A stretch of DNA of 64,000 bases, taken from positions 806,001 to 870,000 of the forward strand of contig JAHBBC010000001.1 in NCBI GenBank assembly GCA_019915015.1, read 5' to 3'. The notes under the pieces were generated by a model. That model was not told the DNA's origin and made no database searches. It saw only the letters and a program-made list of their open reading frames with translations. The position numbers and the translations under genes were made by a program. Position 1 is the first letter of the stretch, and each line of letters begins with the position of its first letter. Source of the stretch: Auriscalpium vulgare (Eukaryota > Basidiomycota > Agaricomycetes > Russulales > Auriscalpiaceae). Shown one piece after another: positions 23,087 to 33,262 of this stretch.

Positions 23087-24432
23087 TTAGTCTAAGGTCC
23101 ACTCCTTGCACACAGTGTTCAACCAGCGCATGTTGTCCGCGTCAGCCCCCCGATTACGCCCCTTCTCTTCGACAGCCAACGCCTCAAGCTTTCTCTGCGC
23201 GAGGACGCACGTCTCGCTCTTGTACCGCGCGCTCAGCCGGCGACGAATCGCTGCCTATCCCACACATTAGCCAACTCGGCACATCACAGAAGAGGAGGTT
23301 CCCACCTCCACGGGGATCGCCACGGCGTTGCTGTCGATGGGCGGACTCGGCCAGCGGGGCTCGCGCAGAGCAGGCATGCGGCCGAAGCTGTCGAGATGGA
23401 GCTGCCAGAGGCATTCCTGCCAGTCAGCCGAGCGCGCCTGCCCCGGGGCTGCGGTGAAGAAGCGCTCCGTGCACCACACAGGCGCATCGCGGGGCAGCAG
23501 CACCGACGACAGCGCAGGCCATAACGCCGCCGCCGGGGCGCTCGCAGCGGCTGGCGGGGCGCGCGGCCGGGAACGAGGAGGACGTTGGCCGTCGGCGCGA
23601 AGAGGCGCGCGAGGTTCAGGAAGGCGTTTGGCGTGTCCGACTTGGTCGCGGGGTCGAGATGGAGCACGTGCAGCGCCAGCAGCGACGTGTTGAACGCGGG
23701 CGCGCGGAGGAATGCGGAGAGCTTGCGAGGGAGGGGTGCGCGCGCAGGGCCTTTGGGACGGTGCGTTGTGACGAGAAGGGATATTGGTGCTGAAAGGACA
23801 TCAGTAATGGGAAATATGCGACGATGAGAGGAAATAGTGCCTTTCCAGTGGGTGAGCCAGTGTGCGAGCCAGTCCATGTCGGTGTCGGATGCCCAGAGGC
23901 AGGCGGTGACGGCTTGCGAGTCGACGGTTGGCCGGTACACGTAGGGCTGGAAGGTGCGCGGTGAAGGATAGATTTCAGAGACTCTTGAGAGCCGCAGAGA
24001 CATGGGAAGCGCATCCAGATAAGACGGCTTGATGTCAGCGGCGGTCCGGCCAGTCGTGCTGGGCACGAAGAAAACGCGGTAGAGCGACGCAGAGAGGAAA
24101 ACTGAGCTGACAAAGTAGTATACGTAGAGCATCCAGCGCGCAGAACTCCTGCAGCTGCGCGTGTGCGCGTCGGGGGCGAAGGGTGGCAGGCTCAGGTTCG
24201 GGGCCTCGGAGAAGACGCCGCGGAGGAGGCGCAGGTAGGCTCTTGGCGGCGTAGGGTCGAGGGCGGTGTAGGCGTACTTTGGGTCTGAGTCGGAGGAGTG
24301 CTGGGGGGCGGGGCGGACACGCTGTTGGGTGTGCAGGACGGAGAGGTGGCTCTCGAAGCTCCCGGAGCCTGCGAGCGTCTCAGACGGCGGTTTCTTCAAC
24401 GAAAGCGAGGGAGTTGAGGTGGACGCGTTCAT
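23087..24432 (-). CDS. GT49/LARGE-type glycosyltransferase, one frame break
   Basis: A type II Golgi/ER membrane glycosyltransferase of the GT49 group. Exon 1 is 23306-24432 and exon 2 23087-23254, with a 51-nt intron at 23255-23305. From the ATG at 24432 come a cytosolic tail, one membrane anchor (WMLYVYYFVSSVFLSASLY, about residues 100-120) and the lumenal domain: TACLWASDTDMDWLAHWL, LLALHVLHLD, AFLNLARLFAPTANVLLVP, then PRDAPVWCTERFF, DWQECLWQLHLDSFG and the C-terminal RLSARYKSETC. The frame breaks by -1 near 23540, within a C-rich stretch; exon 1 is one base short of a closed 431-residue protein. A sequencing error or a recent mutation are both possible. Convergent with MCM2, 169 bp apart. 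Confidence 0.75.
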
Positions 24433-24719
24433 GGCAGACTCGAAGGTAGCGACTTTCCGGGTGTCCAGGGTGAGCGAGACTGTGAGAGTGAGAGGAAGAG
24501 GCAAATGGCGCCCAGCGCGCCGCCGTCGCGGTGGAATACTCTGTGCGCTCGTCACTGCGGCGATTTTCGTTTGCACGTACGATATTATTATATTCAAACT
24601 CAAAATTCTCATTGACCACTGGTTTATAGGTATGTGACTATGGTGTTGGTATGCGATATCTTAGTATCTATGTATGCGCTTCTATGATGCTATGCGTGGT
24701 GTAAGACAAAACTAACTGA

Positions 24720-25699
24720 TTATGATGTGCGCCTCTTTTTCGAGGGCTGCGAATTCTTGTTGAGAAGACCAGAACGCTTCACCGTGCCTGGACGAGCGCG
24801 CCCCCTCATAGGAATCCACTCGTGCTTATCTGGTACGATAAACTGTGGCTCCTGGGCAGGAGCGGGGGCGGGGGCGCGGGTCGGTGCGTGCGTGCGTGTC
24901 GAGGGCACGCCGGCACCCATAAGGAACACGCGCTCCTGGTGTTGCGCAATGGCCTCGGCGGCGCCAGGATGAGCCATGGAAACATGCACGACGTCCGCGC
25001 GAAATCCCAGCTGACGAAGTCTCCCGATTTGCTGATTGATGCGTAGCGCCTGCGAGAGTGCGGCGGCCTCGAGATTGTACCTCGCCTGAGCCTCCGTGAG
25101 GGCTTGATCGTGACACACGGCAGCAGGATCGAAGATGGGCGGCTTGGGCTGGCGAGTCGACGTCGTTGGCATTGCAGTGGGACAGGTAGAAGGGCCAGTT
25201 CTCGGTACGACGCGGTCGGGCCGGGGCAATGGAAGGGTGGATGACGAGTTGGGTGGAGTGCGCGAGGAATGTTCTGATAGATGGCCGCGAGAGACAGGAG
25301 GATGCGACGAGGGCTGGGCGGGATAAGGCGTGTAGTGATGAACGCTGCAAGACGGCGTCGCTCGTGTCACCCTGGCTTCAGAAGGAGGTTGGGGAGGCGC
25401 TACAAGGAACATCCCCGGGGAAGAGCCAATTCCGCAGGAGGGATGAGAGGTGCCGATGTAGACGCAGAGGTATCATTGCCCAGCAGAGTCCAGCTCTGAT
25501 TGACAGAAGGGTGGTTGGTTGTGGCGGGCTCCCCCGAAGTGGCGCTCGTATTCTTCTGGTTGTATTCGTCGGCCATGGCTAAGAGTTGGGAAAAGGCGTT
25601 TTCGATGTATCTCTCTGCAAAGGATGATGGTGTTTCTGCGTTAGGTGTGAGATCAAAAAGCTCGAGGGAGGAAAGCGAGGATGCCATTTCGAGGGACAT
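24720..25699 (-). CDS. Hypothetical Pro/Ser-rich protein, frame break in the middle
   Basis: Two overlapping frames appear to be one gene. The first runs from the ATG at 25699 (MSLEMASSLSSLELFDLTP) to about 25415; the second continues to the stop at 24720-24722. The offset is -1 and falls near a CCCCGGGG run at 25413-25425. No splice pair restores the frame, so a one-base loss is the simplest reading. The second half has a helical stretch (EAQARYNLEAAALSQALRIN, then QQIGRLRQLGFRADVVHVSM) and a basic nuclear-type C-terminus (SQPSKKRRTS). I do not recognise the family. Confidence 0.45.
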
Positions 25700-26835
25700 T
25701 TGGATATGAGCGATTGGGATGAGACTGAATGGATATTGGTTATAATTGGTGGTCGTGGTATAAAGTCAAGGGTGATGGGCTACAGGAGTTGTCGGAAAGG
25801 GGATTCTATACTGGCCTGAAGGCTTGCGGGTCGGCCTGGATATCCGACGCCGATGCGAGACTCGGCGCTTGAGGAGCGTGCAACTAATGCATTGCTTCGA
25901 TACTTTCAGCGAAGCCAACAGCGTCTTGAAGTACACCGCAACTACTCGTCGCTTATCTAAAAGCGTGTCAAAGGCGCATGGCATTTAAGAGAACCTCCAG
26001 TAGATACGTATCGCCTACGACTAGGGCAAGCTGGAGCGAGACATGAGGCGATGGCGATGCGTGAGACACCGGCCTCGAAGATGATTGTTGGCCGCGGAGG
26101 CTGGTTGTCTGGCGAAGAGATGGCGCGAAGTCTTCGGAAGAAAGAAATACTGCCAGTCCGGGGTACAGAGGGGAAACCCTGGCTGGACAACGACAGTGGG
26201 TTCGGGGAACGGGGAGCTCGAGTGAGACCTTGAAGCGCATACGCAGATGATGTCTTCGAGGGTTCGATGACAACTTCAATGGATGAGCGCGGCCGTATTC
26301 TTGCCTAGAATGCTGATGGAAATCCGAGTTGGCTGCTGCTGGCCCGGGCTTGATGAATGGGAGTGCGGGTGGCTCTGCGACGAAGGCACCTGCCGTGTCC
26401 TGCGTGTTGCTGACCTAGCCAGAAAAAAAAAGACCTGCACCCAGACAGCTTGAGAAGGGATCATTGCGGAGTGTCCTCATCGTACTCACGATCTTCCCCT
26501 TCATGTATCCCAGATACTCAAGGTACCTAGGTTCGAATGGCCAGTCGGAATTGCGCATTGTGAGCCGAGGCTAACTCATTTGGCAAATTTGATACCTTTT
26601 ATTTACTAGGAGTATCTCTAGCTTGAAGCTGAAGCTTGAAGAGGCTTGAGGTTTCCGAGTAGTCGCGACCAGGTCGCGACGTCGAGAGGACATTGAGAAG
26701 TCAGAGTGACGTACTCGGATCACATGATGTCCTGCATTGAGGCGACAGAAAATTGACGAAAAATATTGAGCTCCTCTTGAACCATCACTGAGCTCTCTTG
26801 CACACGGCTTTCTGGGGACTTGCTCCCGGTGGTAT
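25700..26835. other. Divergent spacer upstream of CPA1
   Basis: No supported gene. The right end (about 26570-26835) should hold the CPA1 promoter and the start of its leader. Confidence 0.5.
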
Positions 26836-26962
26836 ATGACTTTCGACAAATCTACGCGTGACGAGTACGTCCTGTCGGCTGCTGCCATGAGCGTCGCAAT
26901 TGCTGACATCCAAATTTTCTAGCTACCTTGCCGACCTCGTTTTTTCGCTCCCAGTTCATTGA
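26836..26962 (+). CDS. Upstream ORF: arginine attenuator peptide of CPA1
   Basis: A 22-codon reading frame in the CPA1 leader: 26836-26864 joined to 26923-26962, across a 58-nt intron (GTACGT at 26865, TTTCTAG at 26916-26922). The spliced peptide contains RDDYLADLVF, which matches the core of the fungal arginine attenuator peptide (D-Y-L-x-D, followed by hydrophobic residues) known upstream of CPA1 in yeast and arg-2 in Neurospora. In those fungi the nascent peptide stalls the ribosome at its stop codon when arginine is high, blocking initiation at the CPA1 start. The stop (26960-26962) lies 16 nt before the CPA1 ATG. The tryptophan found after the core in ascomycete peptides is Phe here. Confidence 0.85.
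26865..26922 (+). other. Intron inside the CPA1 leader uORF
   Basis: A 58-nt GT-AG intron (GTACGT to TTCTAG) with a branch-like GCTGAC at 26902-26907. It splits the Asp codon just before the YLAD core, so the attenuator peptide exists only after splicing. Confidence 0.8.
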
Positions 26963-26978
26963 AAGCTGCCCTCCTGCT

Positions 26979-28442
26979 ATGTTCGCTCGCCCCCTCCTCC
27001 GTGCCTCCTGCCTGTACCGGGGTTTTGCAACCCATGTCGGGTCACCGTCGACCGCGGTGCCGGCAGTTTTACACCTCAAGACTGGACAGTCCTTCGCTGG
27101 CCGTGCTTTCGGTGCTCCCCGTAGCATCTACGGCGAAACCGTTTTCTCGACGTCTATCACTTCATGTGAGTTGCACACTGTCCTAGACGACCATCGCCAG
27201 CTCATCGTCAACCAAAGACACCGAATCGATGACCGACCCTTCGTATCGCGGCCAGATCCTCGTGTTCACCACACCCCTCATCGGAAACTACGGCGTCCCG
27301 CACAACACCACGCCTCTCAACGCTCGCGAGGTTGGCGTCGTACTGGAGTCTTCGGGTATTCAATGTGCTGGCGTCGTCGTAGCCGACCTCGCCGAAAAAT
27401 TCTCTCACTACACCGCCGTCGAGTCGCTCAGCGCGTGGTGTGCTCGGTACAACGTGCCTGGTATCACCGGCGTCGACACGCGCGCCATTACCCGTCTCCT
27501 GCGCGACCAGGGCACAACCCTGGGCCGCCTCGCTGTCGGCGACGACACCGCCGCCCCGCCGCCCGCTGCACACGAATATTGGGACCCCTCGCAGGAAAAC
27601 CTCGTCGACCAGATCTCCACCAAGGCTCCCTACACGCTCAACCCCACAGGCGACGTCAAGATTGCGGTGCTCGACTTCGGGGCGAAGGCGAACATCTTGC
27701 GCGCGCTCGTGCGGCGCGGCGCGGCCGTCACGGTGCTGCCGTGGGACTACGACTTTGCGCAAGTGCGCGACGGATTCGACGGGCTGTTCCTCACCAACGG
27801 GCCCGGCGACCCGCAGCAGTGCTGGGTAGCGGCGAACAAGCTGCGCGCGACGATGGACGAGTGGCGCAAGCCGATCTTCGGAATTTGCATGGGGCACCAG
27901 ATCATCGGGATGGCCGCCGGGCTCGACGCGTACCGAATGACGTTTGGGAACCGCGGACACAACCAGCCCGTGCTTGCGCTCGCGTCGTCGGGGTCGATCA
28001 AGGCGGGCAGGGTGTACGTTACCAGGTGTGTTCCTTTGACGCTGTTCTACGATGCGCGCGCTGAGGCCTGCGCAGCCAGAACCATCAGTACGCGTTGAAG
28101 TTGGAGGACCCGTTCCCGGAAGGTTGGGAGCCTTTCTTCATCAACTGCAATGACTCGTCGGTCGAAGGCATCAAGTCGACGCCTGATTCTGGCAAGCGCG
28201 TGTGGGGCGTGCAGTTCCACCCCGAGAGCGCCGGCGGGCCCCTCGACACCATCGAGGTGCGACCTTGTCTATTATATCCAAAGGGGAAAAAGCTGATGTG
28301 TGCACAGATGTTCACGGACTTCGTCGCAGAGTGCCGCGCGGAGAAGCTGAAGCTCGGGCTGCAGAAGAGCGACCCGATGGGTGCGGCCAAGACAGAGCCG
28401 CTTTTGAGAGAGGTGCCCGAGCCGATTGCGGTTGCGGCTTGA
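26979..28442 (+). CDS. CPA1: Arginine-specific carbamoyl-phosphate synthase, small (glutaminase) subunit
   Basis: The glutaminase subunit hydrolyses glutamine and passes ammonia to the large subunit to make carbamoyl phosphate for arginine synthesis. Four exons, 26979-27165, 27218-28025, 28076-28256 and 28308-28442, close to 436 residues. The start MFARPLLRASCLYRGFAT is a typical mitochondrial targeting peptide. The N-terminal CPSase domain shows SMTDPSYRGQILVFTTPLIG and VDTRAITRLLRDQGT. The class I glutamine amidotransferase domain has the nucleophile elbow GICMGHQ (Cys near residue 284) and the catalytic His/Glu in WGVQFHPES (near 379). Regulation by arginine is expected through the uORF just upstream. 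Confidence 0.96.
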
Positions 28443-29172
28443 GAAGTGGGAGGTTTCGTTCGTTCGCTCGTTTGTCGTGCTGTGAAATTGTACCAGTATA
28501 TACTTAGTATGTTCGGCCTGGTTCTTGTTCGGCCTGGTTCTTGTTGCGCTTGCTCCTTCAATTGAAATGTCACACTTTGTCTTTGGGTCACATTGCTCAC
28601 TAGCATGATGTCGATGTTCGTCCTCAGTGGGACCACAGCGGAGTAGTACTTAGAGCCGAACAGTTCTGGGTACTTGGGGAGGGGCCCGGACCGCGGACCG
28701 ATGGCATGCACGTGTAAATCGTATCTTATCAGATACCGCGCACCTGACAAACCATATATGCGAGCCCGAGCTCGCCCCCGAACGCCCGACCCCAACTCCT
28801 TAGCAGCCCCGACAGCGCAATACCTTACCGATGGCCTCCAATGGCACACAAACTTATTCATTATGGTCTCGGCGGCCAAAAATAAACGGAACAAACGGAT
28901 CTCCCGATGATGCACTTACTTGATAGTGAGCCCGTCGTGACGACCTTGCCGTCACCACCTCAATATGCTCGTTATTCATGCGCATCTTGAATGACAGAGG
29001 CTAGGCTGTAGAGACAGTAGTATCCACCACTTCTCCGTACGCGGACAAGAATGCAGGTGCGGTAGTCCGAGTCAGCGTCCCCGGGCCCGGTAGTTCTTCA
29101 CATCTGCTCCGATGGCTTGTCGCACCATTCTGTGCCGACACGAACATTCGGCGCCCGTTGTCAACTGCCATT
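28443..29172. other. Intergenic between CPA1 and the Harbinger element
   Basis: No gene. A 17-bp unit (GTTCGGCCTGGTTCTT) is repeated in tandem at about 28510-28545. Confidence 0.5.
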
Positions 29173-29240
29173 AGGGGAGCTCAGAGTAGACCGTTTTCGT
29201 TTCCGTTTCGTTTTCAAACGCCTTTCGTTTTCGATTCGGC
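29173..29240 (+). repeat. Left terminal inverted repeat of Harbinger element
   Basis: 68 bp, identical to the reverse complement of 32488-32555. It contains repeated CGTTTTCG/CGTTTC motifs that could be transposase binding sites. Confidence 0.93.
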
Positions 29241-29371
29241 CCGCGGCATAAGTGACCCGATGTGTGACAATCGTGTGACTTTAGGTGACGCTCGCGTTGT
29301 GCGGCGTCTTCGTGTCTCACACACTCATTCCCTCGCGATACCTCCTTAATCTACACTCTCCTACTCTCTTA

Positions 29372-30966
29372 ATGCCCCGGAAACGCGGCCGCTCGGACTC
29401 CGACCAGCCTGAGACAGCTCCGGGCAAGAAATCCCGTGAGGAGAACATCAGCTGGGGCACAAATAAGAAGCCAAATGAGCTGCTCCTGCAGCTCATCACG
29501 GAGCTCGAACAGCCGCAAAATCGCAAGGTTATGTTTGGTAACAAGCGTGGTGAGGTATGCAGGTGGCCCACGCATCATCTGGGCTTTGTTACTGACATCT
29601 TTCCAGAAGAAAAGCGGAGAAAGTAGGTCGCAGCGGGTCAGCGGCTTGCTCGCATCCTCTGGAAGGATGCTCCGGACTCGGATTTCGTCAGTCTGGGAGC
29701 AAAGGTGCTCGGGAAAATAAATCAGTATGTCCATACCCTTATTGGATGCCTCATACGTGCTCACAGGCTTGTGTAGGCTACGCATCACCTATCACTCCAA
29801 GGTTCGGCGCATTAAGTGCACGGGTGGAGGTGTCCTCACTGGGAATGAGGCCATCGTCGACACAGGTGATGCCGACGATGGTCCAGATGAGTATTTGGTC
29901 TGCTACATAGGGCCAGATGGCCCATCCGAGGATACCGATGCACGCCACAAGAATATCTGGCGTAAGTTCATTTTGTGATCTCCGATGAGCACGCTGGAGG
30001 CTAACACATCCTGTGCAGAGGAGATCGAGGCCGAGTTCGCTGTCTTCCCCCGAATTCACGCGATCCTTGCCACCCGCCCAATGAAAACCCGATCATCATC
30101 ACGACTGGGGTTGGTCCGGACGGTCACCGCACAGTGCACTATCAGCCTCCCGACGACGCGCCACCTGTGCGGCAACCGCGCGAAGAGGACATAGACCCCG
30201 TCCTACGCGTTCACGATGGCCCGGCGCCTCTCGCGCAAGACTCTTCTGCGACCGCACCCGGCCCGGGATCGCCACCGCAGACGCCACACACTCCCAAAGA
30301 GAACCGCGTGCCGCCCTCGTCGCAAGCAAGTGCGAAGAAGACTCCCGCACACCTGTCGGAAGAGAAGCTGGAGAGCTTGAAGGGTCGCTTCAAGCCCACG
30401 TCACGCACCGGCATTCAAGACATACTGAAGGAGTCCATCGAGTAAGTAATACTAGTTGTTGGTAATGCACGTGGACTAATTCATGTGGCAGGCGTAGCTT
30501 TGCGGTGTCAAAGGAAGAGAACATCCGCAAAGCTGTCGACAGGCTGCGCGATGACATGAATAGTCTTCGCCAAGACGCTCGCGATCGCCACGACCGCCTC
30601 TTTCGTGAGCTGCAGATTGGCTTGTGGACGAACGATGAGTATCGCCGCAAGTCGGAAGCACTTGACGATGACCTTCAGCTGCAGCTTCAAGATCTCCGTG
30701 AAAATATATCGCGCCTTCAGAATCCTCCTCTGGTTGTCGCCGCCGCTACGCCCGCTCGTTCCATCTCACGCACGGGCTCTATGTCAACCGCTGCATCGAC
30801 GCCTTCATCTCTGCCGCGCGCATCGACACCTCCGGATGATGAGCCCGAGAGCGAGATGACAAGCCAGAGAGAAAATAGTCCTCCCTGGGATGAGAGCCAG
30901 TTGGACAGAGATCTTGGACGAGGATCATCTGTGGTTCCAGACGAGTTGGAGCGAGGCTTAGTCTGA
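29372..30966 (+). CDS. Harbinger accessory protein, SANT/Myb-like DNA-binding type
   Basis: Five exons: 29372-29554, 29627-29724, 29777-29961, 30019-30441 and 30492-30966. The first exons give a helical module (NELLLQLITELEQPQNRKVM, then GQRLARILWKDAP and FVSLGAKVLGKINQ) that looks like the Myb/SANT-like domain carried by the second protein of PIF/Harbinger elements, which helps bring transposase to the ends and into the nucleus. The middle is Pro/Ser-rich; exon 5 adds a predicted coiled coil (ENIRKAVDRLRDD, LQLQLQDLRENISRL). The frame breaks by -1 near 30080 in a C-rich stretch; with that base the model would close at 454 residues. Confidence 0.65.
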
Positions 30967-31081
30967 TCATTTTGCTTTTGTCCTTTCTAACTGCAGCCTC
31001 TCATTTAATGCTACACAGTCCTTTCTTCTTTCTGATTATATCTCTCTTACTCTTTACAATCTCAGATTTAATCTTGTTCAT

Positions 31082-32402
31082 TTATACAAGTCCTGCTCGT
31101 TGAGCGGCTACTATTTCTGCCACAAGGCCACGTCTCCTAGCCTCGCAATCATCATCCTCTGTGATATCATCATCTATAGGATCATCTGGCTCCCCCCTAT
31201 CGTCCTCTTCCTGAGCACGTGAGTGCCAAGTCGCAAAGCTTGTCCCACTCGCCCATCCTTCGATGTCGAGCACTGCGTTGTGCAAGATGATGCAACATGA
31301 AATCCACCGACACGCTCGTATATGGTCCCGATTGTAACGGATATTGAGCCGTAAGCCACGAAGGGATTGCCATCGGCCCTTGAGTGCACCCATGGTGTGT
31401 TCAGAGCGAACGCGTAGGCGAGCTACGTGTTTGTCGAATAAGGCATTTGAGCGGTCTAACGACGCTGGTTTCTTGTGAACTGGGATGGTCCGCGAGCTGA
31501 CAGGGTACGCAGAGTCACCCCATGCAAACTCGTCACCTCTGAAGAACCAGTCGGTATGCTTGACAGCTGCAGTATGCTCAAATGCAGATGCATCATGAGC
31601 AGAACCGGTCATGCCAAGCGAATAGTCAACGATTCGTAGATTCGACGGTGTATTGCCAATCTGTGTACAGATATGTCAGTCAGGAGCTATTAGAAGATAT
31701 CCAGCATACCTGGACGTTGAACCCATAGTTGCACTTCCTTGTGTAGTACGCGTCACCGTCGAGGCCGGGCGACTGTACAGGACAACAATTGTCCCGTCGT
31801 ACATCACCCATCCCTCCCTCCAGGTGGATCCCGTGAAACCAAGCTGCTCATCAATCCACCTTTTCTCGACCTCTTTCTCCTCCTCTGTTAGCGGCCGTAC
31901 AAACATCCCATGCAAGGACATCAGCGCCTCCTGACATCTCTCCGTGTATAGCTCCACAGCGCCCTCTGAACAGCCCGCTGCACGGCTGATATCCTCGAGA
32001 GATGCGCCATTGCCATAGCGACCCATACGGTACAGGGTCACCGCTAATTGCGTTCGGATATCCTCCTGCGGGGTGTTCGAGTTGTTCTGGAATACGGGAT
32101 GACCCTCGATGAGGCCAAGGATAGTGTCGAAGACGTGGGGAGACACGGAGCATGTTGATAAAGCGGTGGTGATGGGCAGGATCCTGTGCATACTCCCATG
32201 CAAGCTGGAGATTGCCGGCTTTAACGACGGGAGGACGGGGGTTGATGTAGCGGGAGGATAGGATGGTGTGAAGGATTGAGCTATCGCGTTGGAGCTGCTC
32301 CATCATAGCTGTGGCTGAAGATGGAGGCATGAGTGCCATCTGGATAGCCATATATGTGATGTATGCGTCGATAATCTCATCGTGGTAGGTAGCACGGGCC
32401 AT
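31082..32402 (-). pseudogene. Harbinger DDE transposase with two frame breaks
   Basis: From the ATG at 32402 (MARATYHDEIIDAYI) the protein runs through a helix-turn-helix-like region (QLAVTLYRMGRYGNG, then EDISRAAGCSEGAVELYTER) into the DDE_Tnp_4 nuclease. The first catalytic Asp is in VMYDGTIVVLY, the second in GMTGSAHDASAF or GDEFAWGDSAY, and the Glu in RVRSEHTMGALKGRW. An intron lies at 31661-31709. The frame shifts near 32128 (+1 or -2) and again near 31770 (-1), both at C runs. The last exon (31082-31660) is clean. Either this copy is dead and mobilised in trans, or the breaks are assembly errors. Confidence 0.8.
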
Positions 32403-32487
32403 GGCTGGTGGAAGAGCTCGAAAGCAATGGCGGCGGTGTCGCGCAGCGGCGTAGATTGAGTGACATTATGTAATATCACGCCGGGGC

Positions 32488-32555
32488 GCCGAATCGAAAA
32501 CGAAAGGCGTTTGAAAACGAAACGGAAACGAAAACGGTCTACTCTGAGCTCCCCT
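32488..32555 (-). repeat. Right terminal inverted repeat of Harbinger element
   Basis: Reverse complement of 29173-29240 without a mismatch over 68 bp; sequence inward of it (32487 and left) is unrelated to the left end. Confidence 0.93.
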
Positions 32556-33262
32556 ATTGTTGCATTCTGGGACCTTGGCTGGTTCTGCGGCTTTTGGCGT
32601 GCGGGAAGTCCTTGAAATGAGGCGCTGGTGCCGGCAACCATGCTATGCCTTTTTGTTTCCTCTTGTTCTACACTGGTCCATTGCATTCCTGCCGGCCGCT
32701 CGACAAACCTTGCAGGCTCCGGGACCTCCACGGCGATCCCAATGTGTCTGTTCTCTCCGGATCGTTGGCGATGCGGTCACGGCGAAAGTGAAGCATCTCA
32801 CGGTCATCCTTGTTACGGCTTCCCTGGCGGTACGTACGATGTTCTTCCAAGAAACGCTCAAAATGCACCCACGGCGAATTGCCATGCGAAATTTGCGGCC
32901 GAGCGTCAGCTTGGTATAGGGCCTTATATTTCACTGTTCCTACCTCGTTCCGCTGGCCGCGCGAGTGAACAAAAAAGATGCGTACAAGGTCCTGTCGCGT
33001 TGGTGAGAACACCCTTTGTCTTATTCCATGCAACGCCGTCGTTAATCATAATCCTTGTGAAAATCTCTCCGGAATGGAGATGAGCATATTTAAGCCGCAT
33101 CGTTTGTGTGCCTATCGATGAACATCTTCCCATATCTCTAAACACCCTCATCTCCGCTGCACATTAAAGGCGCTCCCATCCTATTCCCATATATCATCCA
33201 TCAAGATCAACGTGAGTAGATTTGATTTGCATATCGAGGCTGGCAGCTCAATCGGAACACAG
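32556..33262. other. Spacer and leader of the LRR gene
   Basis: No conserved gene; overlapping short frames on both strands suggest decayed coding sequence. At the right end, GTGAGT (33212) to CACAG (33262) looks like a leader intron ending immediately before the ATG of the next gene. Confidence 0.45.

Larger units (their letters stand above)
29173..32555. mobile_element. PIF/Harbinger DNA transposon, complete, 3383 bp
   Basis: The element is bounded by identical 68-bp terminal inverted repeats (29173-29240 and 32488-32555, starting AGGGGAGCTC) and flanked by the 3-bp direct repeat ATT (29170-29172 and 32556-32558). Inside are two convergent genes, a plus-strand DNA-binding-type protein and a minus-strand DDE transposase; that two-gene design and 3-bp target duplications are typical of PIF/Harbinger. 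Identity of the repeats suggests recent movement. Confidence 0.9.

Noticed and set aside
24433..24612. Upstream extension of the GT49 frame to an ATG at 24612
   Set aside because: The added 60 residues are unlike the family's cytosolic tail; the ATG at 24432 (MNASTSTPSLSLKKPP) fits better as a start.
28085..28915. Minus-strand frame of 276 codons over the end of CPA1
   Set aside because: Antisense to conserved CPA1 exons 3 and 4 and to spacer; no recognisable motif.
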